A stretch of 64,000 nt of DNA from Maribacter algarum (ex Zhang et al. 2020) (lineage in GTDB: Bacteria; Bacteroidota; Bacteroidia; Flavobacteriales; Flavobacteriaceae): the NCBI RefSeq assembly GCF_005885635.1, contig NZ_VATY01000001.1, positions 248,001 through 312,000 of the forward strand, written 5' to 3'. This document shows positions 1 through 8,763 of the stretch, in pieces. A program made the translations under genes and the position numbers. The notes under the pieces are model-generated. The model had not been told where the DNA came from, searched no databases, and was given only the letters and a program-made list of their open reading frames with translations. The stretch's first letter is position 1; every line of letters starts with the position of its first letter.

Positions 1-11
1 TACCCCCCGAA

Positions 12-644
12 TTATAAATCAAGCACTTTAATGTGATTCCGATGCATTTCGATTTTACCCTCTTTTTCCAATTTTTTAAGTAAGCGTGAAATCACTACCC
101 GAGAAGTATGAAGGTCGTAAGCTATGTCTTGATGTGTGGTATGAATGCTATCATCGTGAGTGACTTTGGCCTTGTCTTGTAAGTGTTTTAGTAGACGTTC
201 ATCCATGCGAAGAAATGCAAGCGTATCAACTGTCTCTAAAAGCTCCATCATTCTTGTATGGTAACTGTCAACTATAAATTGCTGCCATGAGGGATACTTG
301 GCCATCCAAACTTCCATTTTTTGGGCGGGAACCATAAGTAGCTCGGTATCACTTTCGGTAACAGCCCGAATTTCACTTTTGGTTTTTCCCATTCCACAAG
401 AAAAAGTCATGGCACAGGTATCTCCTTTTTCCAAAAAGTAAAGGAGCAATTCATCTCCCTCATTATCTTCTCGAAGAATCTTAATAGCGCCGTTGAGCAA
501 TAGCGGCATATGCGTTATAGGTTCACCAATATCCATAATGGTCTGACCCTGAGGAATGTTTTTATACATGCCGGTAGCATCTATTTCAGCTAAAAGTTCA
601 TCCTCAAAAAGATACCCGTACTGTTGTTGTAATTCGGCTCTCAT
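12..644 (-). CDS. Crp/Fnr family transcriptional regulator
   Basis: A 210-residue cytoplasmic DNA-binding regulator. Residues about 25-140 form a cyclic-nucleotide-binding-type beta-roll (PQGQTIMDIGEPITHMPLLL, then the GDELLLYFLEKGD segment), and about 150-205 form a winged helix-turn-helix whose recognition helix is in TSRVVISRLLKKLEKEG. Two cysteines (C77, C83) lie in TCAMTFSCG, a pattern I associate with flavobacterial Crp/Fnr proteins; whether they sense redox or a ligand cannot be told from sequence. The classical cAMP-contacting RxS motif is not evident. It is the last of three closely spaced minus-strand genes, 6 bp after the epimerase, so co-transcription is possible. Family call is firm, target genes unknown. 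Confidence 0.9.
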   Translation of the reverse strand: MRAELQQQYGYLFEDELLAEIDATGMYKNIPQGQTIMDIGEPITHMPLLLNGAIKILREDNEGDELLLYFLEKGDTCAMTFSCGMGKTKSEIRAVTESDTELLMVPAQKMEVWMAKYPSWQQFIVDSYHTRMMELLETVDTLAFLRMDERLLKHLQDKAKVTHDDSIHTTHQDIAYDLHTSRVVISRLLKKLEKEGKIEMHRNHIKVLDL

Positions 645-650
645 AAAATC

Positions 651-1427
651 CTAATCGTTTACGGAGATATAAACTTTAAAGGTCTTTGAACTGCTCGGCA
701 AATACTGAAATCCCTCATGCAGATTTTTTTGTTCTACTTCGTAGGGATAAAAAGTGATTGGTTCAATGCAAATCATATTCGGGACTTCTGTCCACAACAT
801 AAAGTTACCGAAACCTTCCGTACGAATTTGTAGTTCATTTTTATCTTTTAGAATCACTTCTTCGTAACCAATTACTTTAAAGGCCCGACTTCCAACAGCC
901 ATTACTTGAGAAAGTGAAATACTGTGCTCTTCTGCAATAACAACAGGGTTTTCAGTAACTAAATTAAAGGCAGGATGATACCCTAACATAAAGGGCGTAT
1001 CCCTTTCACCATAAACCGTAAAAGAAATTTCTAGTCCATTTTCAGTTAGATTAAACTTCTTTTCGAATTCGAAATCATAAGTCCAATATAAAAATGGCTT
1101 ATTCGATTTCTCAGGATGTTTTGAATTCTTAACTGGAGTTCTAGCGGTATAGCTTTTTTTAAAAACTACTTCTGTTTCGGTTTGAGAAATCAGTTCATAC
1201 TCTAGCTCACGAAGTAAGCCATGTTGATCCTGTATAGCGGCATCGCGAGGAGTCTGTACTTGAAAACCTGCCTCAGCGGTTGGCCCGATAATCGGAAACA
1301 TTTCAGTGTCTGAATTACCCCAACCAGGACTGCCTTTTTGATGAATGTATTCATGACCATTCACCTGGTAGCCTACAAGTTCACCCGCGTCAATTCTTAA
1401 TATTTGAGCTCCATGTTCTAGAATCAT
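651..1427 (-). CDS. Aldose 1-epimerase family protein (galactose mutarotase-like)
   Basis: A 258-residue cytoplasmic protein with the galactose-mutarotase-like beta-sandwich signature: an early GWGNSDTEMFPIIGP segment, the central FMLGYHPAFNL motif containing the conserved histidine, and the late IEPITFYP motif with the catalytic-type glutamate. Members interconvert alpha and beta anomers of aldoses or act on sugar phosphates. It is shorter than canonical GalM (about 340 residues) and fits the LacX/YeaD-like subgroup better. It lies between a CotH-like lipoprotein gene and a Crp-type regulator gene on the same strand with gaps of 9 and 6 bp. No other sugar catabolic gene is adjacent, so the substrate is open. 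Confidence 0.85.
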   Translation of the reverse strand: MILEHGAQILRIDAGELVGYQVNGHEYIHQKGSPGWGNSDTEMFPIIGPTAEAGFQVQTPRDAAIQDQHGLLRELEYELISQTETEVVFKKSYTARTPVKNSKHPEKSNKPFLYWTYDFEFEKKFNLTENGLEISFTVYGERDTPFMLGYHPAFNLVTENPVVIAEEHSISLSQVMAVGSRAFKVIGYEEVILKDKNELQIRTEGFGNFMLWTEVPNMICIEPITFYPYEVEQKNLHEGFQYLPSSSKTFKVYISVND

Positions 1428-1436
1428 AGTAAATAG

Positions 1437-2837
1437 TTAAAGTGCAGCTATCGAATCGTCTAACCAGAGTGTCCTAGCGGAAACCCATTGTTTTAAATAG
1501 GTAATCTCCTCTCCGTAATTGTTACCGATAAAATTATTTGGCCAAACGTAACTTCCAAGAATTGGCCAGAGACCAAAATTGGTGGCTACTGCTTTTGAAT
1601 CAGTCAAAGTAGTCACATACGAGTCAACTTTACCAAATATAGCCGCATCTGCTAATGTACTTCCTCTTAATTCATTCCACCTACTTTTCAATTTCGCTAC
1701 AAAAGCGGGGTCCTCCAATAATCTATCCCACCAAAAAGGTATGGCCCAAAAATCGTCAGGACATCTTTCATTGAACTTGTAGGCCCACACATTCGTTTCG
1801 CCTCCACCACAGTAATCCGCATTTCCAAAAGCCAGGTTAAAATCCCATATAGGTCCCATATTCAACTTTCCGTTCTTGTCTTTGTGCATATAGGTGCTGA
1901 TACGATAGCCATCTACATTGTTGGAAATTTCATTAAGAATAAAAAAATCTATAAAACTATCTACATCAATATAATTTGCATAACCAATAGTTGGGTCAGC
2001 GAAATCATCAGAGGCAAGTGCAGCTTCAAAATTTGCTACATAAGTTGAAATATAATCCCTTTGTTGGACCGTAATATCATCTTCATCTGGATATTCGTAT
2101 AAGAACCGAATTTCTTGGCCCATAGTAGAATTACTAGGCGGATACACTGAATTAAAGGAGTTTTGCGGGGTGTATCCACCTTTATCATTCTTATCTATTT
2201 TAATAATATAACCTCCTGTAAGATCTTCGCCTGAATTTTCATCCGGCTTTAATTTGTTGATATTTATACGCTGATCGTTGCGCTTTAACTTCTCCATAAA
2301 AACATAAACCCCTTTTTTTCCGCTGTTAACATCCAATTCGACAAACTGTGTCCGGCTTGCATAGCGATTCATGTCTCGCGACAAGTCATAAATCAACATG
2401 TTTCGAATTAGGGATTTGTCGCTATAAGGACCATGTAAAATCCAATCTTCTTCTTCAGGCATGCCCAAGAGCGAAACGTTGATGTCCATACCATCAGAAT
2501 CCCAAGTTTCAACCCCATATGACTTTTTAGGGAAAAATTGTGACGAAGAACCTCTGATCTCGACGCCTATATCACCCGTATGAACGACTTGCCCATCCGT
2601 AGTAATTGTCAACTTCGCATCAATTTTAGGTTCATCGGGAATGGTAACTCCATTCGTATTCACCGAAATTAAGGTAAGCCCATTTTCAGTACCTGTCTCA
2701 GGAGGTTCAGGTTGACCTTCTTCTGGGACATCAATAGGATTATCATCACTACTACAGGACGATACAACCACTAGCAGTGTGAATGCAAAAAAGCACCGTA
2801 GTAAAGTTAAAAGAAGTAGGTTTCTCTTTTTCGACAT
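1437..2837 (-). CDS. CotH kinase family lipoprotein
   Basis: A 466-residue exported lipoprotein. I place the start at 2837 because that methionine begins a lipoprotein signal peptide (MSKKRNLLLL, hydrophobic stretch, VVVSSC lipobox) whereas the 20 residues of open frame upstream would spoil it. The mature part begins with an acidic/proline linker, then a CotH-type atypical kinase domain: RGSSSQFFPKKSYGVE resembles the family's N-terminal motif, and GPIWDFNLAFGNADYCGG matches its conserved DxD-type active-site region. CotH proteins phosphorylate protein substrates in Bacillus spore coats; in Bacteroidota they are usually surface lipoproteins of unknown substrate. A near -7 box (TATCTTTA) lies upstream. 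Confidence 0.85.
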   Translation of the reverse strand: MSKKRNLLLLTLLRCFFAFTLLVVVSSCSSDDNPIDVPEEGQPEPPETGTENGLTLISVNTNGVTIPDEPKIDAKLTITTDGQVVHTGDIGVEIRGSSSQFFPKKSYGVETWDSDGMDINVSLLGMPEEEDWILHGPYSDKSLIRNMLIYDLSRDMNRYASRTQFVELDVNSGKKGVYVFMEKLKRNDQRININKLKPDENSGEDLTGGYIIKIDKNDKGGYTPQNSFNSVYPPSNSTMGQEIRFLYEYPDEDDITVQQRDYISTYVANFEAALASDDFADPTIGYANYIDVDSFIDFFILNEISNNVDGYRISTYMHKDKNGKLNMGPIWDFNLAFGNADYCGGGETNVWAYKFNERCPDDFWAIPFWWDRLLEDPAFVAKLKSRWNELRGSTLADAAIFGKVDSYVTTLTDSKAVATNFGLWPILGSYVWPNNFIGNNYGEEITYLKQWVSARTLWLDDSIAAL

Positions 2838-2893
2838 AAAGCAATTTTTCTTTAAAGATAACGAAACTAAACGCAGGGATATCTCTAAGGAAT

Positions 2894-4255
2894 TCAATGT
2901 AGTCCGCTTATAATATCATGCTTGGTAATGATATGATGTTTGCCATCTCCCAAATCCAACAGAACGGCCTGCACATCTTTATTAATTAATTTGGCAACAT
3001 TGTCGATGGAAGTATTTCGATCTACGATTGGGAAAGGTTCTTGCATAAATTCCTTTATAGGCTTTGAAGTTACCGAAGCGTCATCCATAATAGCGTGAAA
3101 CAGTATTGCTTCATCAACAGAACCCACGAAGCCATCAACATCCTCAACGGGGATTTGAGAAATATTGTAATTCTTCATTCGTTCTATCGCATGCATCACC
3201 AATTCTTCTGTTTTTACGGTAACAAGGGGCTCCTCGATATGATCTTTAATCAAATCTATGGCTTTGGTAACCTCATCATCCAAAAAGCCACGATTGCGCA
3301 TCCAGTCATCATTAAACATCTTGCCGACATATCTACTTCCGTGATCGTGAAATAGCACTACCACGACATCGTCTTTGGTAAAATGTTCCTTTAATTGAAG
3401 TAATCCTTTTATCGCTGCACCAGCGGAATTCCCCAAAAACATTCCCTCTTCTTTAGCCAATCGCTGCGTGTAAATCGCCGCATCTTTGTCCGTTACTTTT
3501 GTGAAGCCATCTATGATATCGAAATTGACATTTTTGGGTAAGATATCCTCACCTATTCCCTCTGTGATGTAGGGATATATTTCATTTTCGTCAAAAATAC
3601 CCGTTTCGTGGTACTTTTTAAAAACCGAACCATAAGTATCAATTCCCCAAACTTTTACATTCGGATTTTGTTCTTTTAAATACCCTCCCACACCAGATAT
3701 TGTACCGCCTGTTCCAACTCCAACGACAAAATGAGTGACCTTACCTTCAGTTTGCTCCCAAATTTCAGGTCCCGTACTTAAATAATGTGCTTTCGTATTT
3801 GAAGGATTGTCATACTGATTTACATACCAAGAATTTGGAATTTCCTTTGCCAATCGTTTGGCTGTAGAATAATAGCTTCGCGGATCATCAGGAGCAACAT
3901 CCGTAGGGCAAACATAAACCTCACTACCTACGGCCTTTAAAATATCCACTTTTTCTTTGGATTGTTTATCGCTGATTACGCAAATCATCTTATAGCCCTT
4001 TACCACAGCACCAAGGGCCAAGCCCATACCTGTATTACCCGATGTGCCTTCAATGATAGTACCACCTGGTTTTAAAATTCCCGCTTCTTCGGCGTCTTCA
4101 ATCATTTGAATTGCCATACGGTCTTTTACGGAGTTTCCGGGATTAAAAGTCTCGTATTTCGCCAGCACCAAACATGGTAACTCAGCTGTCAGCTTATTCA
4201 GTTTTACCAAAGGTGTGTCACCTATGGTACCTAGGATATTTTCAGCGTACTTCAT
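2894..4255 (-). CDS. Cystathionine beta-synthase / PLP-dependent cysteine synthase with CBS domain pair
   Basis: A 453-residue cytoplasmic PLP enzyme of the fold-type II family. Residues 1 to about 320 carry the catalytic domain: K44 in NPGNSVKDR is the Schiff-base lysine, EGTSGNTG binds substrate carboxylate, and GTGGTISGVGG binds the PLP phosphate. Residues about 335-450 form a CBS-domain pair, as in eukaryotic-type cystathionine beta-synthase, which condenses serine (or O-acetylserine) with homocysteine or sulfide. Architecture alone does not separate CBS from cysteine synthase activity. A perfect -7 box lies 7 bp before the ATG, suggesting a leaderless or near-leaderless mRNA. The CotH gene follows after 56 bp. 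Confidence 0.9.
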   Translation of the reverse strand: MKYAENILGTIGDTPLVKLNKLTAELPCLVLAKYETFNPGNSVKDRMAIQMIEDAEEAGILKPGGTIIEGTSGNTGMGLALGAVVKGYKMICVISDKQSKEKVDILKAVGSEVYVCPTDVAPDDPRSYYSTAKRLAKEIPNSWYVNQYDNPSNTKAHYLSTGPEIWEQTEGKVTHFVVGVGTGGTISGVGGYLKEQNPNVKVWGIDTYGSVFKKYHETGIFDENEIYPYITEGIGEDILPKNVNFDIIDGFTKVTDKDAAIYTQRLAKEEGMFLGNSAGAAIKGLLQLKEHFTKDDVVVVLFHDHGSRYVGKMFNDDWMRNRGFLDDEVTKAIDLIKDHIEEPLVTVKTEELVMHAIERMKNYNISQIPVEDVDGFVGSVDEAILFHAIMDDASVTSKPIKEFMQEPFPIVDRNTSIDNVAKLINKDVQAVLLDLGDGKHHIITKHDIISGLH

Positions 4256-4262
4256 ATGCTTG

Positions 4263-4270
4263 CAAAGTTA
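4263..4270 (-). promoter_or_regulatory. Bacteroidota -7 promoter box of the CBS-like gene
   Basis: On the minus strand the sequence reads TAACTTTG, a full match to TAnnTTTG. Its last base is only seven nucleotides before the ATG at 4255, so transcription should begin at or within a few bases of the start codon. No convincing -33 TTTG is present. Confidence 0.5.
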
Positions 4271-4303
4271 TGGATTTGTAGCAGATAGAAAGCGTTTATT
4301 GTT

Positions 4304-5548
4304 TTATTCAAACTTGATTGCCTTAACCGGGGTGATTTTTGTAATAATATAAGAAGGAAGTAAAAGCATTAACAAACAAAGGAGCAGAACGCCAATATTC
4401 AATATCAGAATCGTCCAAAAGTTAATATGCACTGGAATATATTCGATATAGTACTCTTTCGGATTCGGAAACTTAAAGAGTTTGTATTTGCTCTGAAGCC
4501 AGATAACTCCCAGTCCTATGATATTTCCCCAGAGTAAACCAATTCCGATAAGGTAGGTGGCATTATATAAAAATACTTTTCGAATACTCCAATTAGATGA
4601 ACCTAATGCCTTTAATATTCCAATCATTTGAGTTCGCTCTAGTATGAGTACTAACAAAGCTGTTATCATATTAATACCAGCAACAAGAATCATAATACCA
4701 ATAATCAAAGCCGTATTGAAATCAAAAAGACCAATCCATTCAAATATATTGCGGTATTTGTTTTGAATATTCTGGGTATCTAAGGTTGAAAATGTTTTAC
4801 CATGAATTTCTAAGGTTTTTTCCCTGATATCATCATAGTCATTTAAGAAAACCTCAAAATTTCCTACTTGATTGGAATCCCATTTGTTCATACGTTGAAT
4901 ATGGCGGATATCAACAAAAACCAATACTCCATCAATTTCTTCAAAACCACTATCATAAATACCCGTGATTTTGAACTTTCTTTGGTTCGGGGTGGATGAT
5001 TTACTAGAATCATCTTTAAAAAAAACTGAAAAAAAAGTATCCCCTGTTTTTAGTTGCAAGCGATTCGCCATTATTCTTGACATCAGTACCTCATCATTTA
5101 GGTCTCCGGTATAATTGGGTAGTTGACCTTCAATGAGATACTCCTCTAAAACTTTCCAGTTATATTCCTTGCCAACTCCCTTGGCTATCATTCCCTCAAA
5201 TGTTTCCTCAGTACGAATGACGCCGGCTTTACTAGCGACTGCCTGTACATGGACTATCCCATCTACGTTTTTAAACTCGGGATAAAAATCTTGTTCCAAT
5301 GAAACGGGAACCACCGAGACATCCGAATCGTTATTATCGTAGTTGTAAATTTGAATGTGCCCATTGAAGGCGGTAACTTTTTCACGAATTTTCACCTTCA
5401 AACCATCTCCTGTGGCAATGGCTATCAGCATCATCAGAATACCAAGAGCAATAGCTGCAATAGCTATTTTTATTATTGGTGCGGAAATGCTAATTTTATC
5501 AGCACCACCACGAATTAGTCGCTTGGCGATAAAGTATTCAAAATTCAA
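4304..5548 (-). CDS. ABC transporter permease, FtsX/LolC-LolE type
   Basis: A 414-residue inner-membrane protein with the MacB/LolE layout: one N-terminal membrane helix (about 22-45, IIKIAIAAIALGILMMLIAI), a large periplasmic domain (about 50-270), then three helices in the FtsX domain (about 275-400; the cytoplasmic coupling segment contains MIGILKALGSS). LolCE-type permeases extract lipoproteins from the inner membrane with LolD; no ATPase gene is adjacent. The start is a TTG at 5548: the frame is open upstream to 5597 but has no ATG, and MNFEYFIAKRL is the usual beginning of flavobacterial homologues as I remember them. It starts 3 bp from the divergent NamZ gene. Confidence 0.85.
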   Translation of the reverse strand: MNFEYFIAKRLIRGGADKISISAPIIKIAIAAIALGILMMLIAIATGDGLKVKIREKVTAFNGHIQIYNYDNNDSDVSVVPVSLEQDFYPEFKNVDGIVHVQAVASKAGVIRTEETFEGMIAKGVGKEYNWKVLEEYLIEGQLPNYTGDLNDEVLMSRIMANRLQLKTGDTFFSVFFKDDSSKSSTPNQRKFKITGIYDSGFEEIDGVLVFVDIRHIQRMNKWDSNQVGNFEVFLNDYDDIREKTLEIHGKTFSTLDTQNIQNKYRNIFEWIGLFDFNTALIIGIMILVAGINMITALLVLILERTQMIGILKALGSSNWSIRKVFLYNATYLIGIGLLWGNIIGLGVIWLQSKYKLFKFPNPKEYYIEYIPVHINFWTILILNIGVLLLCLLMLLLPSYIITKITPVKAIKFE

Positions 5549-5551
5549 TCT

Positions 5552-6790
5552 ATGGCATTTTTTTCCGGATATAAAAGTACAGTTTTCATTTGGTTTTTAA
5601 TCTTATCCACTTGTGGAAGCCCTCAAAAAACGGAAAAGGCAAATGGTGCTATTGCTGAAGTCAAGGAAAAATCAGAAATTCTAAAAGCCATTGAGATAGG
5701 CGCTAATCAGACCGAGAAATATCTTCCGATGCTCAAAGGGAAATCGGTTGGTATGGTAGCTAACCAAACTAGTGTAATTTTTAAAGGTAATCAATACACA
5801 CACCTCGTAGACTCCCTAATCACTTTAGATATAGAAGTTAAAAAAGTATTTACTCCTGAGCATGGATTCCGAGGTCAAGCAGATGCTGGGGAAAAAGTGA
5901 AAGATGGTACTGATGTTAAAACCGGACTCCCTTTAATTTCCCTTCATGGGGAAAATAGAAAACCATCTGCTGAACATCTAAAAGGATTGGATGTTGTACT
6001 TTTTGACATTCAAGACGTCGGGGTGCGTTTTTATACCTATATCGCAACGTTACAATTGGTTATGGAAGCTTGCGCAGAAAATAATATCCCTGTTCTAGTT
6101 TTAGACCGTCCCAATCCTAATGCGCATTATATTGATGGACCGACAATGGAAGCCGAAAACACCGGCTTCTTGGGTATGACAGAAATACCCTTGGTTTACG
6201 GAATGACCATCGGTGAATATGCCAAAATGATTAACGAAGAAGGTATGCTGACAGATGGTTTGAAAGCAAACCTCATCATCATTCCGCTTCAAAATTGGAC
6301 ACATATCACTCCATATCACCTCCCAATACGACCTTCGCCAAACCTACCTAATGACCAGGCCATTAATCTATACCCAAGTCTTGGACTTTTTGAAGGCACG
6401 AACGCGAATGCCGGTCGAGGTACAGAATTTCAATTTCAACGGTATGGCGCTTCATTTTTGGATAGTACACAATACAGTTTTTCGTATACCCCAAAACCTA
6501 ATTTCGGGTCAAAAAACCCTAAGGAAAAAGGGGAATTATGCTACGGAAAGGACTTGTCTAAAATTTCGAAAATGAACGAAGTTACGCTGCAATGGATTAT
6601 CGACGCTTATAAAAATTCGACTGATAAATCAAAGTTCTTTATTACCAATGGTTTCACAAGGCATGCGGGTACCAAAAAACTACAACAACAGATTGAATTG
6701 GGGCTCACGGAACAAGAAATTAAGAATTCTTGGCAAACCGATTTAGAAAAGTTTAAAAAAATCAGAAAAAAGTATCTACTCTATAATTAA
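5552..6790 (+). CDS. namZ: Exo-beta-N-acetylmuramidase NamZ family lipoprotein (DUF1343)
   Basis: A 412-residue protein beginning with a lipoprotein signal (hydrophobic VFIWFLIL, LSTC lipobox, C21). The rest is the DUF1343 family, characterised in Bacillus as NamZ, which removes terminal N-acetylmuramic acid from peptidoglycan fragments. Recognisable motifs are MVANQTSV, FTPEHGFRGQADAGEKV, VVLFDIQDVGVRFYTYI, VLDRPNPNAHYIDGP and LGLFEGTNANAGRGTEFQFQ. It probably works in the periplasm in cell-wall turnover. No murQ or other recycling gene is adjacent. The ATG is 3 bp from the TTG of the divergent permease gene, and the stop overlaps that of the convergent desaturase-like gene in a shared TTAA. 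Confidence 0.85.
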   Translation: MAFFSGYKSTVFIWFLILSTCGSPQKTEKANGAIAEVKEKSEILKAIEIGANQTEKYLPMLKGKSVGMVANQTSVIFKGNQYTHLVDSLITLDIEVKKVFTPEHGFRGQADAGEKVKDGTDVKTGLPLISLHGENRKPSAEHLKGLDVVLFDIQDVGVRFYTYIATLQLVMEACAENNIPVLVLDRPNPNAHYIDGPTMEAENTGFLGMTEIPLVYGMTIGEYAKMINEEGMLTDGLKANLIIIPLQNWTHITPYHLPIRPSPNLPNDQAINLYPSLGLFEGTNANAGRGTEFQFQRYGASFLDSTQYSFSYTPKPNFGSKNPKEKGELCYGKDLSKISKMNEVTLQWIIDAYKNSTDKSKFFITNGFTRHAGTKKLQQQIELGLTEQEIKNSWQTDLEKFKKIRKKYLLYN

Positions 6791-7629
6791 CCTGCAGTTT
6801 CTTCATAACCAGTTGGCTTCCGGTATTTATGAAAAGGTTGTTTCAAAAGCACTCCGATCTTACTGTTTTCCTCTTCATTAAAAAAAGTATCTACCCCATA
6901 AACGATATGCTCACGGTCGAACCATAAATAAGTTCCAAACAGTCTATCCCAAAAAGAAAATATATTACCGTAATTGGAGTCCGTGTAGGGTAATTTATAG
7001 TGGTGATGTACTTTGTGCATATCTGGAGAAACAATTACATAACTCAATGCCCTATCAACCTTCTTTGGCAATTGAATATTGGCGTGATTGAATTGTGACA
7101 ATACAACAGACAAACTCTGATATAACATGATAACACCTATTGGAGCACCAACTAGAAAAACCCCTATTAAGGTAAATATATAGCGTATTACACTTTCTAA
7201 TGGGTGATGTCTATTGGCAGTAGTTGTATCAACATTATGGTCGGTGTGATGTACTAAATGTATCATCCATAAAGGTTTTACCTTGTGTTCTACTAGGTGA
7301 GCAGTGTAAGCGCCTATTAAGTCCAAAAGCATTAGACCCAGCACAACATATAACCAAAGTGGCATCTGCGGTAGCCAGTTGATGATACCAAAATCATTTG
7401 CAATAGTCCAATCGGAAGTTTTCAACAATAGATACGCCAGCGGGAAATTAATCACAATTGTTGTTAATGTAAAAAAGAAATTTGGCAGCGCATGTTTCCA
7501 CTTTTTGTATTTAAATTTAAAGAGCGGCAAAATACCTTCTAGCAACCAAAAAAAAGTAATTCCGCCTACTAAAATCAAAGATCTATGTAAGGGGGGAATA
7601 GATTCAAAATAACTAATTATTTCTTCCAT
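6787..7629 (-). CDS. Sterol desaturase / fatty acid hydroxylase family membrane protein
   Basis: A 280-residue integral membrane protein with several hydrophobic helices (about 15-35, 45-70, 90-115, 145-170) and the histidine clusters that bind a di-iron centre: HLVEH, HLVHHTDH, NRHHPLE and the late MHKVHHHY. Members hydroxylate or desaturate lipids, using O2. In Flavobacteriaceae such genes are common and substrates largely unknown; zeaxanthin-type hydroxylation or membrane-lipid modification are both possible. Neighbours give no clue. It is convergent with NamZ, the two stop codons sharing bases. A perfect -7 box lies 14 bp upstream of the ATG. Confidence 0.85.
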   Translation of the reverse strand: MEEIISYFESIPPLHRSLILVGGITFFWLLEGILPLFKFKYKKWKHALPNFFFTLTTIVINFPLAYLLLKTSDWTIANDFGIINWLPQMPLWLYVVLGLMLLDLIGAYTAHLVEHKVKPLWMIHLVHHTDHNVDTTTANRHHPLESVIRYIFTLIGVFLVGAPIGVIMLYQSLSVVLSQFNHANIQLPKKVDRALSYVIVSPDMHKVHHHYKLPYTDSNYGNIFSFWDRLFGTYLWFDREHIVYGVDTFFNEEENSKIGVLLKQPFHKYRKPTGYEETAG

Positions 7630-7643
7630 AGGGTTTAAATATA

Positions 7644-7651
7644 CAAAAGTA
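7644..7651 (-). promoter_or_regulatory. -7 promoter box of the sterol desaturase-like gene
   Basis: Minus-strand TACTTTTG matches TAnnTTTG exactly and lies 14 bp upstream of the ATG at 7629, predicting a 5' leader of about ten nucleotides. No clear -33 element. Confidence 0.45.
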
Positions 7652-7686
7652 TCAGGTCAATAGTATTTCTTGATTATGGTAATTCC

Positions 7687-8187
7687 TTATTTCAGCAGAA
7701 CTCTTCGTTTCATCTCTTCAACAATATTAAATGCCGCTGGACAGATAGCCACATTCTTCAGAGTCAGGGCAGTGATTTGTTGAAATTTCTTCCGGTTTGT
7801 ATGTGGAAACTCGCGGCACGCTTTGGGTCTTACATCATAAATAGAACAGTAATTATCCGCGTCTAAAAAAGAACAAGGCACTTGCTGAAGCACATAGTCA
7901 TTATCTTCATCTAAGTGAAGGTATGTCGAAATAAACTGCTGAGGCTTCAGCCTAAGATGTTTCGCAATACGTACTATATCAGCATTTGTAAACAAAGGCC
8001 CGGTCGTTTTGCAGCAGTTCGCACATTCTAGACAATCTGTTCTTTGAAATTCTGCCTCATGCAACTCCTGCATCAGATAGTCTAGTTGTTTGGGTGGTTT
8101 TTTGCGAAGTTTTGCAAAGTACTTTTTGTTCTCAGCATGTTTTTCTTTCGCTTTCGCGGGAAGTTCTTCTAATATTTCCATCATCAT
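7687..8187 (-). CDS. YkgJ family cysteine cluster protein
   Basis: A 166-residue cytoplasmic protein with the UPF0153/YkgJ cysteine pattern: CLECANCC near residue 57, then CSFLDADNYCSIYDVRPKAC around 104-123, arranged to bind zinc or an iron-sulfur cluster. Function is not established for the family; some homologues are annotated as zinc/iron-chelating domain proteins. Its ATG overlaps the TAA of the upstream DUF2059 gene by one base (TAATG), so the two are probably translationally coupled. Two further in-frame ATGs follow immediately, so the exact start could be 3 or 6 bases later. Confidence 0.85.
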   Translation of the reverse strand: MMMEILEELPAKAKEKHAENKKYFAKLRKKPPKQLDYLMQELHEAEFQRTDCLECANCCKTTGPLFTNADIVRIAKHLRLKPQQFISTYLHLDEDNDYVLQQVPCSFLDADNYCSIYDVRPKACREFPHTNRKKFQQITALTLKNVAICPAAFNIVEEMKRRVLLK

Positions 8188-8708
8188 TATTCCTTCAATA
8201 GACTCAATGCTGTCTCATACAAATCTCTGCTCCAACTTTCAGATGCTGCCGAAACTTCCTTTGCCAAAATAGGCTGTTTGGCCAGAATCTTTTTCCCCAA
8301 ATCTGAATTGTAAAAGGCATTCAATTCTTCCTTTTGGATGGCAGACATCTTGGAACGGTCAATGGTCAACTGCTTTCCTGTAGGGCTTCGATAGAAAGTT
8401 GTCATCTCTTTAATTTCTGATCGCTCAAAATTTTGCTGGTATATAGGTACCAACTCTTTTTTTATCTCCGCAACAGCTTTTTCTTTGTTACTTTCAAGAA
8501 ACTCCCAACCATTTGCCGTGCTTTCAGATTTTGGGTACTGCTTCCCCAACATTTTGAGAAGTTCATCATAGGCAAATTCATATTGGTTCAAAGTGCCATT
8601 ACTCTCCAAATAAGTCGCAACTTCAGAGGTAAAGTCTGTCTCTTGAGCATTGCTGTTGAACGAAATCGCCAGAAACAAACAAAAAAATAGTTTTAAAGTT
8701 CTCATCAT
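8187..8708 (-). CDS. DUF2059 domain-containing secreted protein
   Basis: About 173 residues, exported. I choose the start at 8708 (or 8705, the next codon), because MRTLKLFFCLFLAISFNSNAQ is a good Sec signal peptide, whereas the frame open to 8735 adds nine residues before it. The mature protein is alpha-helical and matches DUF2059, with the conserved stretch MTTFYRSPTGKQLTIDRSKM followed by an alanine-rich helical tail. Function is unknown. It is followed directly by the YkgJ gene (one-base overlap) and is divergent from the methyltransferase gene; two small palindromes sit between the two promoters. Confidence 0.8.
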   Translation of the reverse strand: MMRTLKLFFCLFLAISFNSNAQETDFTSEVATYLESNGTLNQYEFAYDELLKMLGKQYPKSESTANGWEFLESNKEKAVAEIKKELVPIYQQNFERSEIKEMTTFYRSPTGKQLTIDRSKMSAIQKEELNAFYNSDLGKKILAKQPILAKEVSAASESWSRDLYETALSLLKE

Positions 8709-8720
8709 ATATTCAATAAA

Positions 8721-8746
8721 GGCAAAAATTGCCACATTTGCACAAA
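8721..8746. repeat. Two adjacent palindromes in a divergent promoter region
   Basis: GGCAA-AAA-TTGCC (8721-8733) is followed after one base by ATTTG-CA-CAAAT (8735-8746). Both have perfect five-base arms and lie in the 55 bp between the divergent DUF2059 and methyltransferase starts, where an operator would be expected. Short arms in AT-rich DNA can also arise by chance. Confidence 0.35.
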
Positions 8747-8763
8747 TTACAAATTATATTACC

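Noticed and set aside
8650-8763. Longer methyltransferase start
   Set aside because: It would run through the divergent gene's signal peptide and both promoters; family alignment begins at 8764.
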